Shown here: in pieces, positions 1 to 9,640 of the stretch
Numbering within the stretch: position 1 is the stretch's first letter
Layout: every line of letters begins with the position of its first letter
The notes under the pieces: model-generated
Told to the model about the DNA's origin: nothing
The model's input: the letters and a program-made list of their open reading frames with translations, nothing else
Databases searched by the model: none
Assembly (NCBI RefSeq): GCF_000019705.1
Contig: NC_011244.1
Coordinates: forward strand, 866,982-930,981
Direction of reading: 5' to 3'
Source of the DNA: Borrelia recurrentis A1
Lineage (GTDB): Bacteria; Spirochaetota; Spirochaetia; Borreliales; Borreliaceae
Length of the DNA stretch: 64,000 bases
Translations under genes and position numbers: made by a program

Positions 1-1
1 T

Positions 2-76
2 GGTTTTATTTTTAAAACGGAGTATAAGAAAGTAAAAATTCTTTATAGCAATGTTAAGAAGGCTAAATTGTCTTAA
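2..76 (+). CDS. rimP: RimP ribosome maturation factor, C-terminal end only
   Basis: An open frame enters from the left edge and ends with TAA at 74-76, giving 24 residues that finish in KKAKLS. The C-terminal SH3-like domain of RimP typically ends in a similar I-x-x-A-x-L strand, and rimP usually lies directly upstream of nusA. The product would help mature the 30S subunit. The stop overlaps the Shine-Dalgarno sequence of nusA, which fits translational coupling. The call rests on context and a short tail, so a different upstream protein cannot be excluded. Confidence 0.55.
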   Translation, partial: GFIFKTEYKKVKILYSNVKKAKLS

Positions 77-89
77 AGGAGTCTTGGAT

Positions 90-1535
90 ATGATAAAGGG
101 TACTGGTCAAATGATTGCCAATATTGCTAGTGAGCGGGGAATGAGTATAGATGCTATTAGAAAGACGGTTAGAGAATCGGTAATAATAGCTTATAAGAAA
201 TACTTTGGAACAAGTGATAATGCTTTAATTAAGTTTGATGATAATACTGGGGACTTAATAGTTTATTCCAAAAAAAGGATTGTGGATGAAGTTAAAAATA
301 ATGTAATGGAGATATTAGTAGATGATGCTAAAACATTTGAAGTTGTAGATAATGAATATGTTTATGTTGAAATTAATCCTAAAATTTTTGATAGACTATC
401 AATTCAGGTTGCTAAACAAAGAACTAAGAGTGATTTGCAGGGAATTGAGGATAATGAACTTTATTTAGAATTTAAGCATAAATTACATAAAATTGTTATT
501 GGTTATGTTCAACAAAATAGAAATGGCGATCTTTATGTTAATCTTGGTAGTACAGATGGTGTTATTCCTAAGAAATATCAATCTCCAAGAGAGGTTTATA
601 GTCTTAATGATAAAGTTCGAGTTCTTGTTTATAGTGTTAAAAAAGGAAGGAATGGGATAGAGGTAATTTTGTCAAGAACCCATCCTAAATTTATTGCAGA
701 ATTACTTGCTCTTGAAATTCCTGAGATTGAAGAAGGGATTATTAAGATACATAAAATAGTAAGGGATCCAGGTTATAGGACTAAAGTTGCTGTTTATTCT
801 GAGAAAGAAGAAGTTGATTCTGTAGGTCCTTGTATTGGACAAAAGGGAGTTAGAATTCAATCAATAATTAAAGAACTTGAAGGAGAAAAAATAGATATTA
901 TTCCTTATTCTAAAGATATTAAGGAGTTTATTAAGGATTCCTTAACTCCGGCTAAGATAGATAATGTGTATATTATTGATGAAGATTTGCATAAGGCATT
1001 AGTTGTTGTAAGTGATGATCAGCTTTCGCTTGCAATAGGTAAGATGGGACAGAATGTTAGACTTGCAAATAGACTTCTTGATTGGGCAATTGATGTTAAA
1101 ACTAATAGTCAATTTGCTGAAATGAAGGCAAGTGGAGAGTTTAAGCAAGATACTTTTGAAATGTTTGACAAAATTATTCAGGATAATGTTCAGGAAGATG
1201 AATTTGAAGAGATAAATAAAATTAGTGAACTTAAAGTTCTTGATGATGATATTGTTGCCAAATTGATTCAAAGAGATCTTGATGATATCGATAATTTTTT
1301 GAATGCCAGCGAAGATAAGCTTTTTGAGTTAGGAATAACTTATGAAAAGCAAGAAGAGATAAATAAAATATTAAAAGAAGGAATGGTAATAATTTCTAAT
1401 GACGATGAATCTGTTGAAGATGTGAAAGATGAGGAAGATTTACTTTGTCCTGAGTGTGGTGCTGTTATTAATGAAAATATGACTTTTTGTCCAGGTTGTA
1501 AGATAGGGCTTAGTTTTGAATTTGAAGAGGAGTAA
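90..1535 (+). CDS. nusA: Transcription termination/antitermination factor NusA with C-terminal zinc ribbon
   Basis: NusA binds RNA polymerase and nascent RNA and modulates pausing, termination and antitermination. The ATG at 90 is preferred over an ATG at 51 because AAAGGAG at 75-81 sits 8 nt before it and the protein then begins MIKGTGQMI. The 481 residues hold an N-terminal polymerase-binding domain, an S1 domain near 135-200 and two KH domains (GxxG-type loops IGQKG and IGKMG) near 245-350. An acidic tail follows with four cysteines, C453, C456, C467 and C470, in a CPEC...CPGC pattern that predicts a zinc ribbon, not part of the textbook NusA layout. Overlap with rimP and near-abutment with infB indicate one operon. 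Confidence 0.95.
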   Translation: MIKGTGQMIANIASERGMSIDAIRKTVRESVIIAYKKYFGTSDNALIKFDDNTGDLIVYSKKRIVDEVKNNVMEILVDDAKTFEVVDNEYVYVEINPKIFDRLSIQVAKQRTKSDLQGIEDNELYLEFKHKLHKIVIGYVQQNRNGDLYVNLGSTDGVIPKKYQSPREVYSLNDKVRVLVYSVKKGRNGIEVILSRTHPKFIAELLALEIPEIEEGIIKIHKIVRDPGYRTKVAVYSEKEEVDSVGPCIGQKGVRIQSIIKELEGEKIDIIPYSKDIKEFIKDSLTPAKIDNVYIIDEDLHKALVVVSDDQLSLAIGKMGQNVRLANRLLDWAIDVKTNSQFAEMKASGEFKQDTFEMFDKIIQDNVQEDEFEEINKISELKVLDDDIVAKLIQRDLDDIDNFLNASEDKLFELGITYEKQEEINKILKEGMVIISNDDESVEDVKDEEDLLCPECGAVINENMTFCPGCKIGLSFEFEEE

Positions 1536-1539
1536 TAGT

Positions 1540-4155
1540 TTGTCAGAAAATATTGATGATGATCACAGTGAAGATGAAAAAAAAATTAAGGTTGTTAAAT
1601 TACGAAAGAAGGTGGTAAAAGTTGTAGCTCATACTGATAAAAATTTGAATAGTTCTAGAGATGATTCTTTGAAATCTTCAAATTCATGGAATAAGCAATC
1701 TTCTGGTAAGGGATATTCGTATGATAATAAAGATAGGGGTGGTAGATCGTCTTCTTTTCATACAGATAATAGGGGTAATTCTGGGACTGTTCAACAGGGC
1801 AATAAGGGATATGTTCATAGGAACTCTACTTACAATAGAGATAGTAATAGTAGAGATAATAGAGGGTATTCTTATTCTAGAGGGGGAGGTATAAAATCTT
1901 CTTCTTTTCGTACTACGGATAATAAAGATAATTCTGGGGTGGTGCAACAAGGTAATAGAAGGTATTCTAATAGAAGCTCTACTTATAATAGAGATAATAG
2001 AGAACATTCTTATTCTAGAGGGGGAGGTATAAAATCTTCTTCTTTTCGTACTACGGATAATAAAGATAATTCTGGGGTGGTGCAACAAGGTAATAGGGTA
2101 TATTCTAATAGAAACTATACTCATAATAGTAGGGATAATAGTAATAGTAGTAATAATAGTTCCCAGTCATTTAGAAGAGTAATTAGGACTAAGGTTGTCT
2201 CTAGTGCAACTATATCACCTCCTTCTGATTCTGATAATAAGGGTCTTCTTAATAGAAAACTTGGCGAAAAAAAGAAGCAACAACAGGAAAGCCAAAAAGT
2301 TTATAAAAGGAAGAAAGAGGAAATTGAGAGCAAAACAATAGAACAAAAAGTCTTTGAACAACTTCAGAAAAAGAAGAAAGAAAATTTGGCAAATTCAATT
2401 CCTAAATCAATTGATATTATGGGTAGTATTACTGTTGCTGAACTTGCAAGAAAAATGAATTTAAAATCTTCAGATTTAATTGCTAAATTAATGACCTTAG
2501 GTGTAATGGCTACTATTAATGAAAAGATTGATTCTGATACTGCTACTATTTTAGTTGAAGAATATGGTTCAAGAGTTAATGTTGTTTCAATTTATGATGA
2601 AACAGTGATAGAGGCAGAGGAAGGCGATGGGAGTAAAGAAGTTACAAAACCACCTGTCATTACAATAATGGGACATGTTGATCATGGAAAGACTAGACTT
2701 TTATCAGTGTTGCAGAATATTGATATCAATCAAACTGAATTTGGTGGGATTACTCAACATATTGGGGCTTATACTATTAATTATAATGAACATGAAATAA
2801 CGTTTCTAGATACTCCAGGACATGAGGCTTTTACAATGATGAGAAGCAGGGGAGCACAGGTTACTGATATTGTTGTTCTTGTTGTCTCTGCTGTTGATGG
2901 AGTAATGCCACAGACTGTTGAGGCTATTAATCATGCAAAGGATGCAAATGTGCCTATCATAGTTGCGGTTAATAAAATTGATTTACCAGATTCAAATCTA
3001 GATAAGGTTAAGCATCAACTTTCAGAGTATGATTTGATACCTGAAGATTGGGGTGGGAATACAATTTTTGTTGCAATATCAGCTCTTAAAAATATTGGTA
3101 TTACAGAACTTCTTGATATGATTATTTTGCAAGCCGAAGTAATGTCATTAAAAGCAAATCCAACCAAGAGGGCTGTTGGGAGAGTTCTTGATGCTAAGAT
3201 TGATATGGGTAGAGGAGTGGTTTGCTCTGTTATAATTGAGGATGGAACTCTTTCTATAGGAGATTCTTTTGTTGGAGGAGTATATCATGGTAAAGTTAGG
3301 GCATTGATTAATGAACGAGGAGTATCTGTTAAGAGTATTGGTCCTGCAAAAGCAATTAGTGTTTTAGGTTTTTCATCAATTCCACAAGCCGGTGATCCAT
3401 TTCAAGTTACAAAAACAGAAAAAGAAGCCAAATTAATTAGTTCTAAAAGGCAAGATCTTAAGAAATATGAAGATGCTAAAAATGTTAAAAAAGTTACCGT
3501 GTCAAATCTTTATGATTCAATTAAGGATGGGGAATTAAGAGAACTTAAGATAATTTTAAAAGCAGATGTGCAAGGTTCTGTTGAAGCTTTAAAGCATTCT
3601 CTTGAAAAATTGACTAATAATGAAATTAGAGTAAAAGTTATTCATTCTTCGGTAGGTGCAATAACAGAGACCGATATTAGTTTTGCAGCAGCGAGTGAGG
3701 CAGTTATTATTGGTTTTCATGTGCGGCCTACAGCAAAAGCACAATTTTTGGCTGATCAAGAAAAAGTTGAAATTAAAAAGTATAATATAATTTATGATGC
3801 AATTAATGATATTAAATCAGTTCTTGAAGGTATGTTAGAACCAGATATTGAACAGCAGTTTATTGGATTTGCTGAAGTTCGTGCTGTTATTAATATTCCT
3901 AAGGTTGGGGTAGTGGCTGGATGTTATGTGTCACAAGGATGCATAAAGCGTGATGCTGTAACTAATATCATGAGGGATGGATATCAAATACATTCTGGTA
4001 AAATTTTCTCATTAAGGAGATTTAAAGAGGATGTTAAGGAAGTTGGTGCTCAATATGAATGTGGTATTATGATTGATAATTATTCTAATATTAAAGAAGG
4101 TGATGTCATTGAGGCATTTGAAGTTAAGAAAGTGAAGAGACGTTTTGAGTCTTAA
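1540..4155 (+). CDS. infB: Translation initiation factor IF-2
   Basis: IF-2 is the GTPase that places initiator tRNA on the 30S subunit and promotes subunit joining. The TTG at 1540 is chosen because GAGGAG lies just upstream and the resulting N-terminus (SENIDDD) resembles the Lyme Borrelia protein as I recall it; the frame opens upstream only inside nusA. The 871 residues comprise a basic, Arg/Ser/Asn/Gly-rich N-terminal region with two near-identical 46-residue repeats, a charged helix near 245-290, an IF2N domain near 300-350, and a G domain with GHVDHGKT at about 378-385, DTPGH and NKID. Domains II, III and the fMet-tRNA-binding IV follow. It sits between nusA and rbfA in the classic order. 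Confidence 0.97.
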   Translation: MSENIDDDHSEDEKKIKVVKLRKKVVKVVAHTDKNLNSSRDDSLKSSNSWNKQSSGKGYSYDNKDRGGRSSSFHTDNRGNSGTVQQGNKGYVHRNSTYNRDSNSRDNRGYSYSRGGGIKSSSFRTTDNKDNSGVVQQGNRRYSNRSSTYNRDNREHSYSRGGGIKSSSFRTTDNKDNSGVVQQGNRVYSNRNYTHNSRDNSNSSNNSSQSFRRVIRTKVVSSATISPPSDSDNKGLLNRKLGEKKKQQQESQKVYKRKKEEIESKTIEQKVFEQLQKKKKENLANSIPKSIDIMGSITVAELARKMNLKSSDLIAKLMTLGVMATINEKIDSDTATILVEEYGSRVNVVSIYDETVIEAEEGDGSKEVTKPPVITIMGHVDHGKTRLLSVLQNIDINQTEFGGITQHIGAYTINYNEHEITFLDTPGHEAFTMMRSRGAQVTDIVVLVVSAVDGVMPQTVEAINHAKDANVPIIVAVNKIDLPDSNLDKVKHQLSEYDLIPEDWGGNTIFVAISALKNIGITELLDMIILQAEVMSLKANPTKRAVGRVLDAKIDMGRGVVCSVIIEDGTLSIGDSFVGGVYHGKVRALINERGVSVKSIGPAKAISVLGFSSIPQAGDPFQVTKTEKEAKLISSKRQDLKKYEDAKNVKKVTVSNLYDSIKDGELRELKIILKADVQGSVEALKHSLEKLTNNEIRVKVIHSSVGAITETDISFAAASEAVIIGFHVRPTAKAQFLADQEKVEIKKYNIIYDAINDIKSVLEGMLEPDIEQQFIGFAEVRAVINIPKVGVVAGCYVSQGCIKRDAVTNIMRDGYQIHSGKIFSLRRFKEDVKEVGAQYECGIMIDNYSNIKEGDVIEAFEVKKVKRRFES
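1853..2128 (+). repeat. Two-copy 138-bp in-frame tandem repeat inside infB
   Basis: Positions 1853-1990 and 1991-2128 are two direct copies of a 138-bp unit, almost identical over the first ~105 bp and diverged towards the end of each copy. Since 138 is a multiple of three, each copy encodes 46 residues rich in Ser, Arg, Gly and Asn, with the segment [19 protein letters not shown] common to both. The flanks (from about 1720, and 2129-2160) look like older decayed units. The region encodes the disordered IF-2 N-terminus and could change copy number by slippage or recombination. Confidence 0.9.
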
Positions 4156-4174
4156 TAATTGTTTGTGTTTATGT

Positions 4175-4534
4175 ATGGAAAAAGCAATAAGAAAATCAAA
4201 ACTTGAGAGTTTATTAGTTCAAGAGATTGGTAATTTGATAGTAACAAGATCAATTAAAGATCCTAGAGTGCATGAATTTTTGACTGTTGTAAGGGTTGAG
4301 ATTGCAAATGATTTAATTAATACAAAAGTATTTGTTGGGTCTATTAAAGAAGGTGTATCTCTTGATAACGCTATTAAAGCATTGAATAATGCTAAAGGTT
4401 TTATTCAAAGAAAACTTGTTAAGCGTATTAAGGTGAGAAATACTCCTAAATTGAATTTTATAAGAGATGATACTATTTCTAAGGCTTTTTATGTTAATAA
4501 AATAATTGAAAATCTAAATTTTAGTGAAGAATAG
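4175..4534 (+). CDS. rbfA: Ribosome-binding factor A
   Basis: RbfA is a KH-fold 30S assembly factor acting on the 5' end of 16S rRNA. The ATG at 4175 gives 119 residues, the normal family length; an upstream TTG at 4145 would overlap infB and add ten unconserved residues. The N-terminus ([18 protein letters not shown]) and the region VEIANDL...VFVGSI and RKLVKRI...PKLNF match the family pattern. It lies 19 bp after infB and 9 bp before truB, in the operon order common to many bacteria. Confidence 0.93.
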   Translation: MEKAIRKSKLESLLVQEIGNLIVTRSIKDPRVHEFLTVVRVEIANDLINTKVFVGSIKEGVSLDNAIKALNNAKGFIQRKLVKRIKVRNTPKLNFIRDDTISKAFYVNKIIENLNFSEE

Positions 4535-4543
4535 TAAAAATTA

Positions 4544-5389
4544 ATGGATGGGATTATTTTATTAAATAAGCTAGTTGGAATGACCTCTTATGAGGCTCTT
4601 TATCCTATAAAAAAATATTTCTCTACAAGTCGCATTGGACATACAGGTATTCTTGATAAATTTGCAAGTGGTCTTTTAGTTGTTCTGGTTGGTAAATATA
4701 CTAAACTTTCAGATTATATCACATCTTTAGATAAAGAGTATATATCAGAATTTGAGTTTGGTATTGAGACTGATACGCTTGATCCTAATGGTAAAATAGT
4801 AAATACAACAGATTATGTTCCCAATTTTAATGAAGTAGTTCTTGGTGTTAAGTCTTTAATAGGTGAGATTTTTCAGGTTCCACCTAAGTTTTCTTCAATT
4901 CATGTTAAAGGTCAAAGGGCTTACAAGCTTGCTCTTAGTGGAGAGTCTTTTGACTTGCAAGCTAGGAAGATAAATATATATGATATTGAAATTTTAGATT
5001 ATAACATTGATTTTTGTATTTTAAAATTAAAGATCAAATGTTCTAAGGGTACTTATGTTAGAAGTATAGCAAGAGATTTAGGACGTGCTTTAGGATCATG
5101 TGCTTATGTAAAGAGCCTTAAGAGAACCCAAATTGGTGATTTTAAATTAGGTGATGCTTATTGTTTTGACAATCTTAATGATAACTCTTTACTTGGTATA
5201 GAATCTTTAAATTTTTTTGAGAAAATTTATGTTGATGATAGTATGATTAGGTTTATACAAAATGGTATTTATATAAATATTGCTATTAATGATGGCGAAT
5301 TTAAAATTTTGAAGTCTCAGAATGAGAAAATATTAGCAGTAATTTGTGGTATTGGTTTAAATAAATATAGGTATATTATTATTTTTTAA
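4544..5389 (+). CDS. truB: tRNA pseudouridine-55 synthase TruB
   Basis: TruB makes pseudouridine 55 in the T-arm of tRNAs. The 281-residue product carries the catalytic motif as GHTGILDKFASGLL with the nucleophile Asp at residue 38; the usual Pro after Asp is Lys here, a small deviation. Further family blocks are PPKFSS...KGQRAYKLA and CSKGTYVRSIARDLG. It follows rbfA with only a 9-bp gap. No clear Shine-Dalgarno is visible, so it is probably coupled to rbfA. Confidence 0.95.
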   Translation: MDGIILLNKLVGMTSYEALYPIKKYFSTSRIGHTGILDKFASGLLVVLVGKYTKLSDYITSLDKEYISEFEFGIETDTLDPNGKIVNTTDYVPNFNEVVLGVKSLIGEIFQVPPKFSSIHVKGQRAYKLALSGESFDLQARKINIYDIEILDYNIDFCILKLKIKCSKGTYVRSIARDLGRALGSCAYVKSLKRTQIGDFKLGDAYCFDNLNDNSLLGIESLNFFEKIYVDDSMIRFIQNGIYINIAINDGEFKILKSQNEKILAVICGIGLNKYRYIIIF

Positions 5390-5475
5390 TATTTGATTTA
5401 TAAATAATAATTGTTGATTTTATTATTTGATTACAAGATTATTGCTCTTTATTGCAGTACTTTAGATAAGTAAGA

Positions 5476-5503
5476 TTGAAATAAAGTTTTTATAATATAT
5501 TAT
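5476..5503 (+). promoter_or_regulatory. Candidate sigma70-type promoter for rpsO-pnp
   Basis: TTGAAA at 5476-5481 and TATTAT at 5498-5503 are separated by 16 bp. Background AT is very high, so such matches arise easily by chance. Its place in the only long gap of the cluster is the main support. Confidence 0.33.
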
Positions 5504-5560
5504 TCTTTAGCGTTATTATTGATAATGAACTTGATTTAGTTAGATTTATGTAATTTTTAG

Positions 5561-5585
5561 CAAAAAAGTCTTTAGACTGCTTTTG
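5561..5585 (+). terminator. Weak hairpin upstream of rpsO, possible attenuator
   Basis: AGTC at 5567-5570 pairs with GACT at 5575-5578 around a TTTA loop. The flanking A-run and T-run can extend the stem past a GC bulge, and a T-rich stretch follows. It could be a weak terminator after truB or part of the rpsO leader. Confidence 0.25.
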
Positions 5586-5685
5586 TTATTTGAGTGAAAA
5601 AATATTATAATTGACTGATGAAGATTTTAATTATAGCAAGATGGTCTATTGTAGGCTTTGCTATGATGGTATAGGAGCCGTTTTT

Positions 5686-5952
5686 ATGATTAGTAAAGAA
5701 CAGAAACAAAAAATAATTACAGAGTTTGGAAAGAATTCGAATGATACAGGTTCAGTTGAAGTACAAATAGCGTTAATTACAGATAGAATAAGGTATTTAA
5801 CAGAGCATTTGAAAAATAATAAGAAAGATCATAGCTCTAAGAGAGGTTTATTAAAGTTAGTTGGGCAGAGAAGAAGTTTATTGAGATATTATCAAAAAAA
5901 GAATTTGGAAGCTTATAGAACCTTAATATCTAAACTTGGACTTAGAAAGTAA
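5686..5952 (+). CDS. rpsO: 30S ribosomal protein S15
   Basis: S15 is a primary 16S rRNA-binding protein of the 30S platform. The ATG at 5686 with AGGAG at 5673-5677 gives 88 residues, the usual S15 length, so the upstream open frame is not used. Typical blocks are [38 protein letters not shown] and a basic C-terminus. pnp begins 13 bp downstream, the rpsO-pnp pairing seen in many bacteria. Confidence 0.97.
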   Translation: MISKEQKQKIITEFGKNSNDTGSVEVQIALITDRIRYLTEHLKNNKKDHSSKRGLLKLVGQRRSLLRYYQKKNLEAYRTLISKLGLRK

Positions 5953-5965
5953 TAAGGGGTAGGTT

Positions 5966-8119
5966 TTGAGAAAAATTTTAAAATTGAAAATAGGCAGAGA
6001 AGATTTAATTTTAGAGACAGGTTTGTTAGCTAAGCAAGCAAATGGAGCAGTTCTTGCTACTTATGGTGGTTCTACTGTTCTTGCTACAGTCTGTTGTTCA
6101 GATTCAATTCGAGAAAATTTAGATTTTGTTCCTTTATCTGTTGAATATAATGAGAAATATTATGCTGCTGGAAAGATTCCTGGAGGTTTTATTAAAAGGG
6201 AAGGTAAGCCAAAAGATAAAGAAGTGCTTGTTTCTAGATTGATAGATAGACCTATGAGGCCACTTTTTGATAAAAGGTTTGGTAGGGAAATTCAGGTTGT
6301 TCCAACAACTTTGTCTACAGATCAAATGAATCCTCCTGATATTGTGGGGATGAATGCTGCTTTTACGGCTGTTTTTTTGTCAGACATTCCTTTTAATGGT
6401 CCTATTGCAGCTGTGAGGATAGCTTATTTAAATGATGAGTTTATAGTAAATCCTTCTTTTGATGAGATACAAGATTCTGTTTTAGATATTGTTGTTGCTG
6501 GAAGTTTAGATGGAATTACAATGGTTGAAGGTGGTGCTAATGAAGTTAGTGAAGAAATTTTGCTTGATGCTATAGATAAGGCTTATACTTATATTAAGCA
6601 AATTTGTGATTTGCAAAAAGAATTTATATATTTAATAGGTGAGAGAGAAAAGTTACCACTTGCTTATGAGGAAAAGGTTTTTGAATTTAAGGATGATCTT
6701 AGAAGTCTAATTTATTTTGAACTTAAAGATGCGTGTTTTGTAAGGGGGAAACTTAATAGAGATAAAGCTATAAAGTTAGTTAAACAGAAAGCTTATGAAC
6801 ATTTTTCTTCTCTTGAGCAGCTCAATGATGAAAATGAAATTCTTTTTTATAAAGCTTGTGATGATTTTGAACAAGAAATTGTTAGAAAATCAATCTTAGA
6901 GGATAATCTTAGAACCGATGGTCGTACTCCTACACAAATAAGAGATATTATTGCTGAAGTTGATCTTTTAAAGAGAACTCATGGTTCTGCTCTTTTTACA
7001 AGAGGTGAAACCCAGGCATTGGCTGTTACAACGCTAGGTACAAGTATTGATGAGCAAGTAATGGATGATATTGATGGTGATAAGCGTCTTAATTTTATGC
7101 TTCATTATAATTTTCCTCCATTTTCTGTTGGCGAGACAGGTAGACTTATGACAGGAAGACGTGAAATTGGACATGGGCATTTAGCTCAAAGATCCCTTGA
7201 AGCTATGTTACCTAAAAAAGATGATTTTCCATATACCATTAGAGTGGTATCTGAAGTATTAGAATCAAATGGTTCATCATCAATGGCAACCGTGTGTTCT
7301 GGAAGTATGTCTTTAATGGCTGCTGGAGTTCCTGTTAAAGAACAAGTTGCAGGGATAGCTATGGGACTTATTAGTAATGATGATAAATATGTTATTTTGA
7401 GTGATATTCTTGGAGAAGAAGATCATTTAGGTGATATGGATTTTAAAGTCGCAGGAACCAAAAATGGGATTACTGGTTTTCAGATGGACATTAAAATTTC
7501 AAATGTTACAAAACAATTAATGAGAGATGCTCTTGAACAGGCACGAATTGGAAGAATGCATATTTTATCTATTATGGATTCTGTTATTTCAAGTTCAAGA
7601 GGTGATATATCTGTGAATGCTCCTAAAATCGTTCAATTGCAAATTGATATTGATAAAATTTCTCTTGTGATTGGTTCTACTGGTAAGACAGTTAAAGCAA
7701 TTACAGATGAATTTGAAGTTAGAGTTCAAATTGAACAAGATGGTAGAATTACTCTTTTTGGAACTGATAATTTAAAGATGCAAAAAGCTAAGGCAAAAAT
7801 AGAGAGTATTGTTAGGGAACCTAAGGTTGGTGAAATTTATGATGGCATTGTGAAAAAAATTAACAGTTTTGGAGCTTTCATTGAACTTACTCCTACTAAG
7901 GAAGGGTTTTTGAGTAATAGGTCAAGATCTAGAGATGATAGATATGGTAGTGATATTAGGCATTCTAGGTATAGTAATAGACATTCTAGATATGGGAGAG
8001 ATAATAGAAGCAGCTTTAGTATGCGTTTCCCAAGATTAGAAGAAGGGCAGATAGTTAAAGTTAGAATATCTGATATTGATAAATTTGGAAAAATTGAACT
8101 TGAATTAGCTAGAGATTAA
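5966..8119 (+). CDS. pnp: Polyribonucleotide nucleotidyltransferase (PNPase) with arginine/serine-rich insert
   Basis: PNPase is a trimeric 3'-5' phosphorolytic exoribonuclease of RNA turnover. Translation starts at TTG 5966 behind AAGGGG. The 717 residues contain two RNase PH domains (first with [11 protein letters not shown], second with [14 protein letters not shown] and the active-site segment [19 protein letters not shown]), an all-helical linker, a KH domain ([11 protein letters not shown]) and a C-terminal S1 domain. The S1 domain is split near residues 650-690 by a segment rich in Arg, Ser, Tyr and Asp before [14 protein letters not shown]. rpsO is directly upstream. Confidence 0.96.
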
Positions 8120-8128
8120 TAGGATATT

Positions 8129-9640
8129 ATGGTATTTATAAATCACATAAACATTATTTTTTTAAGTTTGTTTTTATTTGTGTCATGTCTTACTAATGAA
8201 AATATTAAAATTCCTCTTGAGAAAGGTGGTGTTGAAATTTCTTTTGATTTGATGGTTGAGAATAAAGATTCGAATATTGATGACTTAAAGATTGAGGAGA
8301 GGGATTATTTATTGGGACTTAGAGATAATGAATCTTTCTTTTTGAGTAATGCTTTTTTACAAGAAGAGAATTCTTATTTTAAAAGTGCTAGGGAGAGTTA
8401 TGCTAAACAAGATTTTGGTGCAGCCAGTTACTATTTGAATAAAATAGTAACTGATGAAAAAAATTATCCTAAAGAATTAGTTGCAAAGGCAAATTTATTT
8501 TTTGGATATTTAAATTATAGTATGGGAATTTATGATCTCTCTGAATATAATTTTGATAATTTTTTAAAAAATTATAAATATTCTCATGCGAGTCTTAGAG
8601 TTGCTGAACTTAAATATTTTGTTAAGGATAGATTAGGTGCAATATCTGCATTGAAAGAGGTTGATCAGACTTCTCTTAATTCGGATTATGATCTTGGAAT
8701 TTATAACTTTTTAAATAATAAGTTTGGAATAAATTATTTAAATTTAGAGACTTTGGGATTTTTAGATAATAGTATTTTTGATATGTTTGTTTTCGAAAAT
8801 AATGTTTTTGTTGCAAATATATTTGGTGGTCTTTTACGATATGATATTAAAAATAATGAATATAAAGTTTATATTAAAGATAAGAAAAGTATTTTTTTAA
8901 ATGGTCTTAAAGGTTTTACAGAGCATAGAGGTTCTATATATATTGGCGGCAATAATGTTCTTTATTATATTGATGATTTGGAAGGGTCTGTTAAACAAGT
9001 TGAAAAACCTTTACAAATTAATTTAGGTAGTATACAGGTTTTGCTAGGTGCTAAAGATGGCATTTTTGTTGGGACTCTAGATTCTGGATTATGGTTTTAT
9101 TCTGATAGAGGGGAGTGGACTTATATTAAGCTTAATTCTAATAGAATTTCATCATTATATTTAGATGAGGAAAAAAATTTGTTATTTGTTGGAACAATGA
9201 ATAAATCTATTTATAGCGTTGATCTAACCGATTTTAATAATGTTAAACATTTAAATTTTTTTAGTAAACTGGAGAGTGAAAAAAATATTAATTTTATCAA
9301 AAAGTATAATAATTATTATTATATTGGAACTTATGGTGGTGGGCTCTTTAGACTCAATTTAGATAATCATACTTATATAAGATATGACATTAATAATGAT
9401 TCTAGCATTGGATATTTTCTTGATATGGAAATTAGGGATAATAAACTATTATTTGCAACTTTTGAGCATGGTTTATTAATTTATGATACGATGAGTGATA
9501 GTTGGGATTATTTAGGTCCTGGTGATGGGCTTATTAGTTTAAATTTAATCAAGATTTTAAATTTTGATGATTATGTTATACTTGGGACTTTAAATAATGG
9601 TTTGGTTTTTATAAATGAGAGTATTAAAAAACAATTATGA
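8129..9640 (+). CDS. Predicted lipoprotein with helical repeats and propeller-like C-terminal half
   Basis: Function unknown. The 503-residue product starts with a hydrophobic signal ending in the lipobox-like FVSC, so lipidation at about residue 20 is likely. Residues 85-200 look like TPR-type helical repeats (SARESYAKQDFGAASYYLNKI). From about 210 on, short beta-rich repeats of the form 'G.L.R.D...' and 'IGTYGGGLFRLNLD' recur, suggesting a beta-propeller. It overlaps lptF by 26 bp, so it is probably co-translated with the Lpt permease genes; a role in envelope biogenesis is inferred from that neighbourhood only. Confidence 0.75.
   Translation: MVFINHINIIFLSLFLFVSCLTNENIKIPLEKGGVEISFDLMVENKDSNIDDLKIEERDYLLGLRDNESFFLSNAFLQEENSYFKSARESYAKQDFGAASYYLNKIVTDEKNYPKELVAKANLFFGYLNYSMGIYDLSEYNFDNFLKNYKYSHASLRVAELKYFVKDRLGAISALKEVDQTSLNSDYDLGIYNFLNNKFGINYLNLETLGFLDNSIFDMFVFENNVFVANIFGGLLRYDIKNNEYKVYIKDKKSIFLNGLKGFTEHRGSIYIGGNNVLYYIDDLEGSVKQVEKPLQINLGSIQVLLGAKDGIFVGTLDSGLWFYSDRGEWTYIKLNSNRISSLYLDEEKNLLFVGTMNKSIYSVDLTDFNNVKHLNFFSKLESEKNINFIKKYNNYYYIGTYGGGLFRLNLDNHTYIRYDINNDSSIGYFLDMEIRDNKLLFATFEHGLLIYDTMSDSWDYLGPGDGLISLNLIKILNFDDYVILGTLNNGLVFINESIKKQL

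Larger units (their letters stand above)
5390..5685 (+). other. Non-coding leader between truB and rpsO
   Basis: About 296 bp with no credible gene. An open frame running in from 5611 is only an upstream extension of rpsO. The region holds a candidate promoter and a small hairpin, listed separately. rpsO leaders in other bacteria bind S15 for autoregulation, but I cannot recognise such a fold by eye. Confidence 0.5.

Noticed and set aside
1684..2124. Open frame of 146 codons on the minus strand opposite infB
   Set aside because: It is the antisense shadow of the infB repeat region; the peptide is low-complexity Ile/Ser/Arg and the plus strand encodes a clear IF-2.
1853..2128. Possible CRISPR-like or VNTR array
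   Set aside because: The two copies abut without spacers and lie in frame within infB, so they are a coding tandem repeat, not CRISPR.
5611..5685. N-terminal extension of rpsO
   Set aside because: The ATG at 5686 has a good Shine-Dalgarno and yields the standard 88-residue S15; the extra residues have no S15 similarity.
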